NCBI GenBank assembly: GCA_965262565.1
Contig: CBDHFQ010000033.1
Span: forward strand, 310,001-374,000
DNA from: CBDHFQ01 sp965262565
Lineage (GTDB): Bacteria > Bacteroidota > Bacteroidia > J057
DNA length: 64,000 bases
Reading direction: 5' to 3'
Below, piece after piece: positions 40,990 to 50,123 of this stretch. The notes below the pieces were generated by a model that saw nothing but the letters and a program-made list of their open reading frames with translations, was not told the DNA's origin and did not search any database. Made by a program: the position numbers and the translations under genes. The first letter of the stretch is position 1. Each line of letters starts with the position of its first letter.

Positions 40990-42759
40990 TTAAGATGAAT
41001 GATTCAGAAGCAACTGAGCTTGTTTCACCCATTCATCTCTCCTTATTCTTCCCGGAAAAAACTCTATTAAATCATTGATCTTTTCCTCATCTACCTCTGT
41101 GAAATTTGCTATTTGTTTAAAGGTATAAATACCTATTCTATTTAATTTTTTTTCTATAAATGCTCCAATTCCTTTAATCTTTTGTAAGTCATCTTTCTCT
41201 TCTACTGAAGCTTTGCCTATACGATTAAAATTGATTTCGTTCGCTCTTTCTTTTATCCTGGACAAGATGATTTCCTGATTTGAACTCAACTCTGAAATCT
41301 CCATTGTACTCCCTGTCCAGCTTGGATATGCATATTGCTCCTTTACTTGATTCATGTTGGCTCCTGAGGGAATAGGAAAGGTCATTCCTCCACCATTTGA
41401 CAGTTGAGCTTGCAAGTGTACCAGTTTGTCCTGAGCCTCAAAAAGAGCTGCTTCTTTGGATTTTATCATCTGTTGCTCGTTGGCCAACATAGAATGTAGC
41501 TCTTCATTATACAGACGGGTTTGCTCAATATCTTTTTGAAGCAATCGAATCTGGTTTTGAAGTAATTGATAATGACTTAATGAATCTTTTAGTGATTTAT
41601 TCTCATGAAGAAGAAATTCGTACTCTTCCTTAAAATGATCTATCTCTCCGTTCAACTGCTTATTAGCCACTTCTAGCCGATCCCTTTCTTTAGTCGTTTC
41701 GTCGAGCTCCACTAAACCAGATCCCAGTCGCTGAGCCAACATTTGCAATTGCTTTTTCTGTAAACTTTGGGCCTCAGGATGCTGGTCATCTTCTGGCTTG
41801 GAAGAAGCTTCTTTTTGAACTTCTTCATACTTTTTCGATAATTCTACAAACTTATGCTCAAGCGCTGAAAGAGAGGATTCATGCTTGTCCCTGGCCAGAG
41901 TAAGTGCATTATTAGCATGAAGTAGTTCGTCTCTGGAACTGATGATTTTATTTAATTGTTCGGAATGTCCTGAAACAGTTTCTTTAGCCTGTTCATAGTC
42001 GGCAGTCAATTTTTCGAGAGATGCCTGTATCTGTTTCTTTTCCTGGGTCAATTCCTCAATTCTCTGTTTTTGTTCCCCCATCAACCTGCGATCACTCTCA
42101 TATTGTAATTGTATCTCGTGCAGATTTTTTTGAGCTTGTTCTTTTTGAGTAAGCACTTGGTCATACTCCTTTTTAAGATTGTCTATATTCTCAGACAATC
42201 CCATAGAATCTTGCTGAATCTGCTGGTATTTTGGAATCAGTTCTTCAAATTGATCCCTATATGGAGCTAACTCTTTAATGATAGAGATAAGCTTTTGATT
42301 GTGATCCTCCTTCTCGGCAATTTGGTGTTTTATGTCTGTAGTATAGATCTGCTGAGATTCGAATCTTGGGACTAAATCTTCATAGCGCTCCTTATACGAA
42401 GATAATACCTGGAGTTGTTGAACGAGAGCAGTACGTTGAGCTTTATTCACTTTCAATTTTTCTGCCTGCTCGTCTAATTCACCCTCGGCTCGCTTATAAT
42501 TAGTCAATAGTCTTTGATATTGACCATCCATATCTCGATGGCGAATTTGCAAATCGTTGTGAAGTGATTCTGTAGATTTGAATCGTTGGAACAAAGCATC
42601 GTGTTCTTGAGATTTCTTATGTAATTTAGCCTCTGTTTCCAGGTGGCGTTTTCTAAATCGGGTTCTATGGTATAAATATACGATCCATCCTCCTATCAAA
42701 GCAGCACCGATGATGATTACAAGTGCTTGAAGGATTTCAAAAATGGGGTAATCTTGCAT
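40990..42759 (-). CDS. Membrane-anchored coiled-coil protein with C-terminal helix-hairpin-helix domain
   Basis: The 589-residue protein has one N-terminal membrane helix (about 9-30, LQALVIIIGAALIGGWIVYL), a very long coiled coil (about 40-450, for example LKKEYDQVLTQKEQAQKNLH) and a compact C-terminal domain (about 520-585). That domain carries a helix-hairpin-helix-like motif, DDLQKIKGIGAFIEKKLNRI, then GIYTFKQIANFTEVDEEKIN. Such domains bind DNA or proteins. The likely product is a long cytoplasmic rod tethered to the inner membrane. It follows the OmpA-like gene by 26 bases and shares its transcript. The function is unknown; a link between nucleoid or cell-envelope organisation and the membrane is a guess. 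Confidence 0.75.
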   Translation of the reverse strand: MQDYPIFEILQALVIIIGAALIGGWIVYLYHRTRFRKRHLETEAKLHKKSQEHDALFQRFKSTESLHNDLQIRHRDMDGQYQRLLTNYKRAEGELDEQAEKLKVNKAQRTALVQQLQVLSSYKERYEDLVPRFESQQIYTTDIKHQIAEKEDHNQKLISIIKELAPYRDQFEELIPKYQQIQQDSMGLSENIDNLKKEYDQVLTQKEQAQKNLHEIQLQYESDRRLMGEQKQRIEELTQEKKQIQASLEKLTADYEQAKETVSGHSEQLNKIISSRDELLHANNALTLARDKHESSLSALEHKFVELSKKYEEVQKEASSKPEDDQHPEAQSLQKKQLQMLAQRLGSGLVELDETTKERDRLEVANKQLNGEIDHFKEEYEFLLHENKSLKDSLSHYQLLQNQIRLLQKDIEQTRLYNEELHSMLANEQQMIKSKEAALFEAQDKLVHLQAQLSNGGGMTFPIPSGANMNQVKEQYAYPSWTGSTMEISELSSNQEIILSRIKERANEINFNRIGKASVEEKDDLQKIKGIGAFIEKKLNRIGIYTFKQIANFTEVDEEKINDLIEFFPGRIRRDEWVKQAQLLLNHSS

Positions 42760-42785
42760 AATTTATAGCGATTAATCTGGTCGTC

Positions 42786-43733
42786 TTATGGCTGTTCTTC
42801 AATATTACGTAGTTGAATTTCTACTCTTCTATTTAACGCTTTTCCTTCTTCTGTTTCATTTGTGGCAATAGGTTGATTTTCGCCTTTGGATTCAATGAAT
42901 GCCTGATTGTCTGTTAACCCTTGTTCAATGAAAAATCTGGCTAGCTTTCTCGCCCTCTCAATCCCTAAATAATAGTTTCGCATTTCCTCTCCATCATTAT
43001 CTGTATGTCCTATAAAAACCAGCACTTCATCCGAATTTTTCTCTACAAAAGTAATTACCTCCTGAACATATTGTACTAACTCCTCATCCATCATCGGCGT
43101 ATTGCTATTACTTTCAAAATAAAAATTCCTTGGATCAGATAGCGTCTTTTCAGGCATTTCTTCTATATCTAACGCTATCCCTCCTATAACCGTATCTTGT
43201 TCATTTAGAAAATTTTCACTATCGTTTAAGGAAGAAGAAGATACATACTGTAAGGTGGTAAGTCCGTTCTGAATGAGCAATCCTCCAAGATCCTCTGCTC
43301 TAGCTACCCCCAGGTTTTCAAATATGGAAGGATTTTCCTCACTTTCATGATACAGTCCGGTAATCCTTACTCTTTTTGAGGGGTTTTCCTTTAAATATAG
43401 AACGAGGGAATCGATGGCAGACAGAATAGGGGAAGAAGCGACAATTCTGGGATCCGACTTACCAAAGCGAATATCATCGGAGGATTCTAAAAATAATTCC
43501 CCATCATTAAGAATTTTAAGCCGGGAGATACGTGAAATATGCGAACTTTTTGTATCGTCAATGTTAGGTTCTTCTGATGTTGGTATATCAGAAGTTGTTT
43601 TTGTACTTAGGTTGAACAAGGAGGTGAGGTCTTCGCATTTTTTGTGGATGTTGCAAACCCATGTGTATGTGCCACCTATGAGCCACAAAACAAACAAGAT
43701 CCACACAAAAGGCAACCATGTTGATCGTAACAT
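42786..43733 (-). CDS. OmpA-like peptidoglycan-binding membrane protein
   Basis: The 315-residue protein has an N-terminal membrane helix (about 7-26, LPFVWILFVLWLIGGTYTWV), a linker, a first domain (about 75-195) that looks like a degenerate OmpA fold, and a clear OmpA C-terminal domain (about 205-312). The latter has FYFESNSNTPMMDEELVQYV, the peptidoglycan-binding motif GHTDNDGEEMRNYYLGIERA and the closing NRRVEIQL. It should bind peptidoglycan from the inner-membrane side. It is the first gene of a two-gene operon with the coiled-coil/HhH protein, suggesting that cell wall and the rod protein are linked across the membrane. Confidence 0.82.
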   Translation of the reverse strand: MLRSTWLPFVWILFVLWLIGGTYTWVCNIHKKCEDLTSLFNLSTKTTSDIPTSEEPNIDDTKSSHISRISRLKILNDGELFLESSDDIRFGKSDPRIVASSPILSAIDSLVLYLKENPSKRVRITGLYHESEENPSIFENLGVARAEDLGGLLIQNGLTTLQYVSSSSLNDSENFLNEQDTVIGGIALDIEEMPEKTLSDPRNFYFESNSNTPMMDEELVQYVQEVITFVEKNSDEVLVFIGHTDNDGEEMRNYYLGIERARKLARFFIEQGLTDNQAFIESKGENQPIATNETEEGKALNRRVEIQLRNIEEQP

Positions 43734-43868
43734 ACTAACAGAATATAAACATTTTTTATTCTGAAAATTTAATAAATATTTTTATTTCTACATATTGCAA
43801 GCGCAATTAAAGCCGGAATTACGGTGTTTTCTTAGTAAATTCGTTTCAATAAATTCACATCCTTGCTC

Positions 43869-45647
43869 ATGATTAATTATCGTGTATCCTTTCCCTTGTC
43901 CCAACCTTACATTATTCGCATTACCATCTCTTCCATATTCAATGAAAATAAGGAGATTTGGGAATTACCTAAATGGAGACCTGGCAGATACGCACTTCAA
44001 TCCTATTATCGCAATATATCCAGCCTGCATTGTACCCTTGATGATGGTGAAGAAATTGAGGTAGAGAAAGTGGATATGCAAAAATGGGAACTTCACGGAG
44101 AAAAGGGAAGAGCCTACACGATCGAGTATACCTATTATGCCAAAGATATGGATGCTGGGGGAGCATACGTAGACGAGGAGATGATCATGCTAAACGGCAT
44201 TCATTGTTTTTTACATCAGGTTGACGGTGAGGAAGAAGCATGTAAGGTAGACTTAGAACTACCCTCTGGATTCCGACTGAGTAAAAATTGGAAAAGATCC
44301 CAGGAAGGCAGTTATTTTTTCGATAGCTTTCACGAATTGGTCGACAGTCCATTTATCGCTGGAAAAAACTTGACTTCTCATTCATTCATGGTGGAAGGTT
44401 TATCCATCTCCTTTTGGATGTTAGGCATCGGAAATATCGATTTACGTCAGCTGGAAAGGGATATCACCAAGTTTACCTTAACTCAATTTAATATATTCGG
44501 ATCATTTCCCATCGAAGAGTTTCATTACCTCTTCGTCTTTCTGCCATATCCTTTTTTTCACGGAGTCGAACATCAACACTGTACTGTCATTACGTTAGGG
44601 CCAGGGAATGAACTGAAAATGCCTGCAAAATATAGTGCCCTGCTGGAATTGTCTTCGCATGAATTTTTCCACGTGTGGAACGTTAAAGCTATTCGGCCAA
44701 GCGACTTTCTGCCATATCGTTACAATCAAGCTGTTTTTTCCGAAATTCATTATGTAACCGAAGGGGTGACTACTTATTATGGAGATTTGTCTCTTTGGAA
44801 AAGTCACATATGGGATATCAAAGATTGGGTAGGAAGTATCAATAAGGAATTAAAGCGCCATTATTTGATGCCGGGAAAAGATCGGATTTCCCTGGAAGAA
44901 GCGAGTGTAAATTCTTGGGTGAATGGATATCACAATGAAGGAATCCCTGGTAGAAAGATTTCCTTTTATGTAAAGGGGTACCTCGTAGCGATGCTTCTGG
45001 ATGTGATGATTATGGAAGCTACGAATTACGCTTATTCCATGGATATTTTGATGCGCTTAATGTACAGAGAATTTGGTTCTTCGAATAAAGGATATACAGC
45101 TAAAGATTATAAAAGAATCGCTGAAGAACTTTCAGGAAGAGATCTCACTCAATTTTTTAGCCTATATATAGAGGGGACGGAAGATTTAAGAACAGGGCTT
45201 GAATATCTAGCTGACCAAATGGGCCTGATGTTGACTGAACAGCACCTGATTTCCCATGCATTAGGTTGGTACGGATTGAGGACCGATAAAGAAAAGGGAG
45301 CTAAGATCATTAATATTTGGCCGAATAGTCCCGCTGAAGAGGCCGGTCTTTATCCTGAAGATGAGATCATTGCTGTAAATGGGCAGAAGGTGCAAGGAGA
45401 TCTGGATACCTGGCTTTCCTTCTATCAGCAAGTGGAAGAGATTCAGCTAAGTCTTTTTCGGATGAATCGACTGCAAACATTGAAGCTCAAAAAAAGACCT
45501 CATCCCTTTCTCTCTATTCCGCAGTTGAAAATTGACGCTACCCCTTCGAAAAGCCAACTGGAACATAGATTAGCCTGGCAAAATGTATCTTCCTTCAGGG
45601 ATTACTTATACAGCTTCCCATTACATGTGAACTCATCGGGTCAATAA
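43869..45647 (+). CDS. M61-family metallopeptidase (glycyl aminopeptidase-like) with PDZ domain
   Basis: From the ATG at 43869 the protein has 592 residues. The N-terminal beta domain (about 1-170, with WELPKWRPGRYALQSYYRNI) is followed by the zinc metallopeptidase domain with HEFFH (about 264-268, SSHEFFHVWNVKAIRP) and the downstream glutamate motif VTEGVTTYYGDL. A PDZ domain follows (about 485-545, NIWPNSPAEEAGLYPEDEII). M61 enzymes remove N-terminal glycine or alanine from peptides. No signal peptide is visible, so it is probably cytoplasmic. It is divergent from the OmpA-like gene and stands alone. Confidence 0.88.
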   Translation: MINYRVSFPLSQPYIIRITISSIFNENKEIWELPKWRPGRYALQSYYRNISSLHCTLDDGEEIEVEKVDMQKWELHGEKGRAYTIEYTYYAKDMDAGGAYVDEEMIMLNGIHCFLHQVDGEEEACKVDLELPSGFRLSKNWKRSQEGSYFFDSFHELVDSPFIAGKNLTSHSFMVEGLSISFWMLGIGNIDLRQLERDITKFTLTQFNIFGSFPIEEFHYLFVFLPYPFFHGVEHQHCTVITLGPGNELKMPAKYSALLELSSHEFFHVWNVKAIRPSDFLPYRYNQAVFSEIHYVTEGVTTYYGDLSLWKSHIWDIKDWVGSINKELKRHYLMPGKDRISLEEASVNSWVNGYHNEGIPGRKISFYVKGYLVAMLLDVMIMEATNYAYSMDILMRLMYREFGSSNKGYTAKDYKRIAEELSGRDLTQFFSLYIEGTEDLRTGLEYLADQMGLMLTEQHLISHALGWYGLRTDKEKGAKIINIWPNSPAEEAGLYPEDEIIAVNGQKVQGDLDTWLSFYQQVEEIQLSLFRMNRLQTLKLKKRPHPFLSIPQLKIDATPSKSQLEHRLAWQNVSSFRDYLYSFPLHVNSSGQ

Positions 45648-45690
45648 GTATTGAATTCTGCCGTTACATAAGTTTAAGGCCGAAATCAAT

Positions 45691-46200
45691 ATGAAGCTTT
45701 TTAAATATTGTATGTATTTCTGCTCCTTGCTCTTTTGGGGATTGCTTGGGAGTAGTTGTGCCAATGAAGAGTCCTTTTCTGCTGTGAAAGATATAGGAGA
45801 AGGCTTAATTGTTCCTGATCCATTGGCCAGATCTTCAGTGGAGGGAGAAATCCTTTGGCAGCATGTGGGCCCCAAAGTAACCTTAACAGCAGATTCAGCT
45901 CATGTATATGGGTTAGAAGAAGGCAGTTATGGACTTAAAATCTTCTTTGATAGTTTGGATTCCCTCAGTATATATATAGAGCGTGGAGAGTGGGATTATA
46001 ACTACCATTATCCGCATGATTCATTGACCAACAAATTAACTACCGTCCTATTAAATGAAGATACCTTGGATTTAAAGGAAAGTGCGCTGTCTATTCAGCC
46101 TTTCATGGAATACAATGCTTTCTTCACTGTAATTAATATTCATACATTACAGGTAGGAGATTTGAATGGGACGATTCGCTATGTTCCGTTGGTTGAGTAG
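45691..46200 (+). CDS. Lipoprotein of unknown function
   Basis: The 169-residue protein has a lipoprotein signal (FKYCMYFCSLLFWGLLGSSC, Cys23). The mature part is beta-rich and acidic, with VGPKVTLTADSAHVYGLEEG and LSIYIERGEWDYNYHYPHDS. No domain is recognised. It begins 43 bases after the M61 gene and ends 62 bases before an AraC-type regulator on the same strand; whether they share a transcript is unclear. Confidence 0.6.
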   Translation: MKLFKYCMYFCSLLFWGLLGSSCANEESFSAVKDIGEGLIVPDPLARSSVEGEILWQHVGPKVTLTADSAHVYGLEEGSYGLKIFFDSLDSLSIYIERGEWDYNYHYPHDSLTNKLTTVLLNEDTLDLKESALSIQPFMEYNAFFTVINIHTLQVGDLNGTIRYVPLVE

Positions 46201-46262
46201 TAGAGGGAAACAGACAGCTTTACTTTGAAAAGGGTACGCGAAGCAGTATCTTCCTATACAAG

Positions 46263-47504
46263 ATGCCGTTTGATTTTAACATATTTAGTAGTCTCTTACT
46301 GCCGTGCGTATTACAGGGAGCTATTTTCGCTTTTTTGCTGTTTGGGCGCTCATTTAGCCAGGGCCGCTTAGCAGATTTATTACTGGCTATTCTCTTAATT
46401 CTGTTTAGTATAAGAGTGGCAAATTGGATGTTAGGGTTTGCCGGATGGTATGATAGCCATGATAGCTACACCGTATTTATGTTTTATTTTCCGTGGAGCC
46501 ACTTTTTTCTCTATGGCCCCCTTCTTTACTTCTATTTCAGAAGTTTAACGAACCATCAGTTCAGGTTTCGTCCTAAACACATATGGCATTTTATTCCCTC
46601 CCTTATGATGCTTGGAATTTGTGTCGCCGTATTCGTTCATGATATCGTTATTTCACATTGGATTCGTGGAGAAGAATTACTTTACCATCATCAAACCTAT
46701 GGAGAATGGCGAAATGCGGATTGGGGAATCATCGGGTATGTGGTAGAAGTGCTAAAGTTGTTGTCGGTCATCATCTATTTTAGCGTTACATTGCTATGGT
46801 TCAAAAAATACAAAGCCTACCTTCAAGCTAATTTTTCTGAAACATCTGATATCTCGTTTCCCTGGTTACAAAAATTCCTCGTCGTTTTTTTAATCTCTCA
46901 GGTGATCTGGTTTGCCTATCTTATCGTGGACCTACTGAGTCCACAGGAATTGTCCTATATAGAGTATTGGTACGCCTATTTTGCCTGGGGACTCGTTATT
47001 TATTACGTAAGCATCGCTGCCTATGGCATCCATCCGCAATTAGTGATTCCATTAGCGTTTGAACCATTTGCAGCGGATAAAGAATCTATTTCTACAGAAC
47101 AATTATCTTCCAATGGTTCCTCAGGCTTAAGGACTCTTGCCCAGCAATTGATTTCTTATCTGGAACAAGAGAAACCCTATCTACAACCCGATTTAACGCT
47201 CAATCAATTGGCACAACAATTAAAGGTTCCTTCTGCAACGCTTTCTAAATGTATTAATGAGTTGTTTGATCAAAACTTTAATGAATTGATTAATCGCTTT
47301 AGAGTGAGATGCATGAAAGCAAAGTTGCTGGATGAATCTTTCCAACATTTATCAATTTTAGGGATTGCTTTTGATTGTGGTTTTCGAAGCAAAGCGACCT
47401 TCAATCGAGCTTTCCGAAAACATACGGGCACTTCTCCATCAGATTTTCGAAAGCATGGCCTTCACACAGAAGACTCAAATGATTCCATAGGACTCAAATC
47501 ATAA
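46263..47504 (+). CDS. AraC-family regulator with membrane-embedded N-terminal domain
   Basis: The 413-residue protein has seven hydrophobic helices in its first 255 residues (from LLPCVLQGAIFAFLLFGRSF to YAYFAWGLVIYYVSIAAYGI) and a C-terminal AraC DNA-binding domain (about 300-395). That domain has DLTLNQLAQQLKVPSATLSK as the first helix-turn-helix and LGIAFDCGFRSKATFNRAFR followed by HTGTSPSDFRKH as the second, the classic AraC end. Such membrane-bound AraC proteins are common in Bacteroidota and sense signals at or in the membrane. Target genes are unknown; a small secreted protein gene follows 102 bases downstream. Confidence 0.88.
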   Translation: MPFDFNIFSSLLLPCVLQGAIFAFLLFGRSFSQGRLADLLLAILLILFSIRVANWMLGFAGWYDSHDSYTVFMFYFPWSHFFLYGPLLYFYFRSLTNHQFRFRPKHIWHFIPSLMMLGICVAVFVHDIVISHWIRGEELLYHHQTYGEWRNADWGIIGYVVEVLKLLSVIIYFSVTLLWFKKYKAYLQANFSETSDISFPWLQKFLVVFLISQVIWFAYLIVDLLSPQELSYIEYWYAYFAWGLVIYYVSIAAYGIHPQLVIPLAFEPFAADKESISTEQLSSNGSSGLRTLAQQLISYLEQEKPYLQPDLTLNQLAQQLKVPSATLSKCINELFDQNFNELINRFRVRCMKAKLLDESFQHLSILGIAFDCGFRSKATFNRAFRKHTGTSPSDFRKHGLHTEDSNDSIGLKS

Positions 47505-47606
47505 ATTGAGCCTACCTGTAGCTGATATGAAGCGAAATCGATGCTCAGATTTCCTTGTTTTAGCCTGATCATTTTACATTACGTATCATCTAATCATTTC
47601 AAAACA

Positions 47607-48134
47607 ATGAAGTCATTTTTCTTTATTTGTATCTTAACCTTATCCCTTCCAGGAGTTTTCGCTCAATCCTCTCCTGCTATTATGGCAAATGAATTATCTT
47701 TTTTGAACGGGCTCTATGAAGGAACGCTCACTTATAAAGATTACACGAGCGGGGAGTTAGAAATGCTTCGACTAGTAGCAAATACCTATGTTAAAAAGGA
47801 AGCGCTAACAATTGATATATTCATTAATGAAAATGGAAAGCCTTATAATCAAAATTACACCTACGATTTTGAAAACGGAACGATTAATAAAGGAGAATTA
47901 ATAGACAAGCATATTTCAGGTACTGATCAAGCATTCAATGTAGCATATACTTACAAAGGCAAAGATGGTAATGAACGGAAGTCTTGTACCTTTCGCATTA
48001 CAATGAAGGGCGATATGAACGATTTTTCCATTACCAAAGAGGTATTATTTGACGGAACAAAGGAGTATTTTGTTAGAAATCAATATCGCTTTGACAGAGT
48101 AAAAAATATTCAGGAAAAAGCTTCTTTTCAGTAA
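47607..48134 (+). CDS. Secreted protein of unknown function
   Basis: Using the ATG at 47607, the protein has 175 residues and a clean signal peptide (MKSFFFICILTLSLPGVFAQ). The mature part is a predicted beta-barrel-like fold: NELSFLNGLYEGTLTYKDYT, KKEALTIDIFINENGKPYNQ and YFVRNQYRFDRVKN. It resembles small lipocalin-like secreted proteins in general shape, but I cannot name a family. An earlier in-frame start at 47541 would place 22 residues before the signal peptide and was rejected. It follows the AraC-type gene. Confidence 0.6.
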   Translation: MKSFFFICILTLSLPGVFAQSSPAIMANELSFLNGLYEGTLTYKDYTSGELEMLRLVANTYVKKEALTIDIFINENGKPYNQNYTYDFENGTINKGELIDKHISGTDQAFNVAYTYKGKDGNERKSCTFRITMKGDMNDFSITKEVLFDGTKEYFVRNQYRFDRVKNIQEKASFQ

Positions 48135-48153
48135 AGACATCTAATCCAATATG

Positions 48154-48210
48154 CAGCTATCACTCAACTACCACATATCTCCTATACGTTTGGTAGTCGG
48201 GTGATAGCTG
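48154..48210. terminator. Long stem-loop between convergent genes
   Basis: CAGCTATCAC (48154-48163) pairs with GTGATAGCTG (48201-48210), and inside it ACTACCA pairs with TGGTAGT. The structure lies between the stops of the genes at 48134 and 48256. The T-run is weak on both sides, so it may be a terminator or an RNA 3'-end stabiliser. Confidence 0.45.
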
Positions 48211-48255
48211 TTAATTAATGTGGAGCGTTCATATTTCTTTAAATGGTTGGCAGGA

Positions 48256-49842
48256 TCAATTTTCCGCTACTATTTCATCTTCGGGAACATTGTACGCCGT
48301 TCTTAATGCTGTTAGCTTCTCCATCAACTGCTTTTTGATCTCAGTATAACCGGGATCATCGATCATATTGTGTACTTCTAATGGGTCCTTGTCCAGATCA
48401 AACAATTCCCATTGATCAATATCGTGATAAAAATGGATGAGTTTATGTTGATTCGTTCTTATGCCATAATGCCGCTTGACCATATGAACATCTGGATACC
48501 CATAATAATGATAATATAGGGCATCTCTCCATTCAGCTTGTTCATTCCCTCGAAGAATGGGTAATAAAGAGCGCCCTTGCATGTCTGAAGGGACGTCCAT
48601 TCCTGCCAGATCCAGAAAAGTAGGGGCAAAATCGAGATTCTGTACCAATTGATCGTTGGTAGACCCTGCGGGAATGACCCCAGGATATCGGGCGATTAAG
48701 GGCATTCTGAAAGATTCTTCGTACATAAAGCGTTTATCAAACCAGCCGTGTTCTCCCAAGTAAAACCCTTGATCAGAGGTATACACGACGATTGTGTTTT
48801 CTGCCAATCCTTGTTCATCCAGATAATCTAACACTCTTCCAACTTGTTCATCTACTGAGGCCACACATCGTAAATAATCCATAAGATAGCGTTGCAACTT
48901 CCATTCAGCTAATTCTTTGGATACTTCTTCTGCCGGATCAAATTGTGACTTGAATTCTTCTCCATACGGCTGATATTCTTCCTCCCAAGCCGCTCTTTGA
49001 GCTTCATTCATTCTCCCTAACTCATTTTTTAATCCTCTAGCGCCAGAAGGATAATTCGTAGGACGTCCTTCAGCAAATTCAGGAGCTAGTTTTAGATCTC
49101 CTGAAAGATCCATATGGGTCGCTACAGTCATTTCCTGTTCTTTGGCTGCCTGACGATCAGCGTATTCATCAAAAAATGTTTCTGGTATGTCAAAGGTCTT
49201 ATCATCGAACAAATCAAACTGGCTGCTGTCCGGGAACCAGCGTCTGTGAGGTGCTTTGTGATGATAAAGCATGCAAAATGGTTTATCCGTATCTCTATTT
49301 TCTAGGAAATCCAAGGCAAAGTCTGTGATTAGCTTTGTGACATACCCTTGATGACGAATAGTATCGCCTTCCATATGGATAAAATCCGGATTGTAATAAT
49401 GCCCCTGACCAGGGAGAATTCGCCAGTAATCGAATCCTCGGGGTTCCGTATACAGATGCCATTTTCCGATCATGGCTGTTTGATAACCAGCTTGTTGCAG
49501 CATACCTGGAAAAGTGGGTTGGTCTGGGTTAAAACGGTCTCCATTCCCGTAAAATCCATTTTCGTGGCTGAACTTTCCGGTGAGTAGCGTAGCTCTACTG
49601 GGACCACAAATCGAGTTTGTTACAAAACTTTGGGTAAATAGCATGCCTTCTTTTGCCAACCGATCAATGTGAGGTGTTTCTATCAGATCAAAGCCATAGG
49701 CACTTATCGCCTGAAAAGCATGATCGTCTGCCATGATATAAATAATATTTGGCTGCTGTGTAGGAAGTTGTTCCTGTTGATTAGCTGGTTCACAGGCTAT
49801 CAGAAACATCAAGAGGGTAGTGATGGGTAGTCGTAAATTCAT
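48256..49842 (-). CDS. Lipoprotein sulfatase (type I, Cys-type)
   Basis: From the ATG at 49842 the protein has 528 residues with a lipoprotein signal (LRLPITTLLMFLIAC, Cys17). It has the sulfatase core: metal-binding PNIIYIMADDHAFQAISAYG, the active-site motif SICGPSRATLLTGK with Cys79 in a C-x-P-S-R context, GKWHLYTEPRGFDYWRILPG and TIVVYTSDQGFYLGEHGWFD. The cysteine must be converted to formylglycine, by an FGE or anSME encoded elsewhere; the SUMF1-like protein at 34726 lacks the expected cysteines. The C-terminus resembles family members acting on sulfated glycans. The substrate is unknown. No SusC/D genes are adjacent. Confidence 0.9.
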   Translation of the reverse strand: MNLRLPITTLLMFLIACEPANQQEQLPTQQPNIIYIMADDHAFQAISAYGFDLIETPHIDRLAKEGMLFTQSFVTNSICGPSRATLLTGKFSHENGFYGNGDRFNPDQPTFPGMLQQAGYQTAMIGKWHLYTEPRGFDYWRILPGQGHYYNPDFIHMEGDTIRHQGYVTKLITDFALDFLENRDTDKPFCMLYHHKAPHRRWFPDSSQFDLFDDKTFDIPETFFDEYADRQAAKEQEMTVATHMDLSGDLKLAPEFAEGRPTNYPSGARGLKNELGRMNEAQRAAWEEEYQPYGEEFKSQFDPAEEVSKELAEWKLQRYLMDYLRCVASVDEQVGRVLDYLDEQGLAENTIVVYTSDQGFYLGEHGWFDKRFMYEESFRMPLIARYPGVIPAGSTNDQLVQNLDFAPTFLDLAGMDVPSDMQGRSLLPILRGNEQAEWRDALYYHYYGYPDVHMVKRHYGIRTNQHKLIHFYHDIDQWELFDLDKDPLEVHNMIDDPGYTEIKKQLMEKLTALRTAYNVPEDEIVAEN

Positions 49843-50123
49843 AGGGCAATGTATTTCATCATTGGCACACATACATCCTTTTCTATCCTATATTTTTTTG
49901 TTCCCTTGATTTTTGTTTCCTTGAGTAATAAAGATGGGGGACGGGATTTATTGAAGGAAGAAGTAGCTAAGGTGACATTCTCCAGGCAGGTAAAATGATA
50001 TAATTGTTTGATAATGTAGATAGGTCTGCTGAATGAAAATTTTTCTTTAATTTGATGAGCAATGATAAAAGTCAGCGGATGAGGAGGGAGATGAATCTCA
50101 AATCGAATTGATCAATACTTCTT

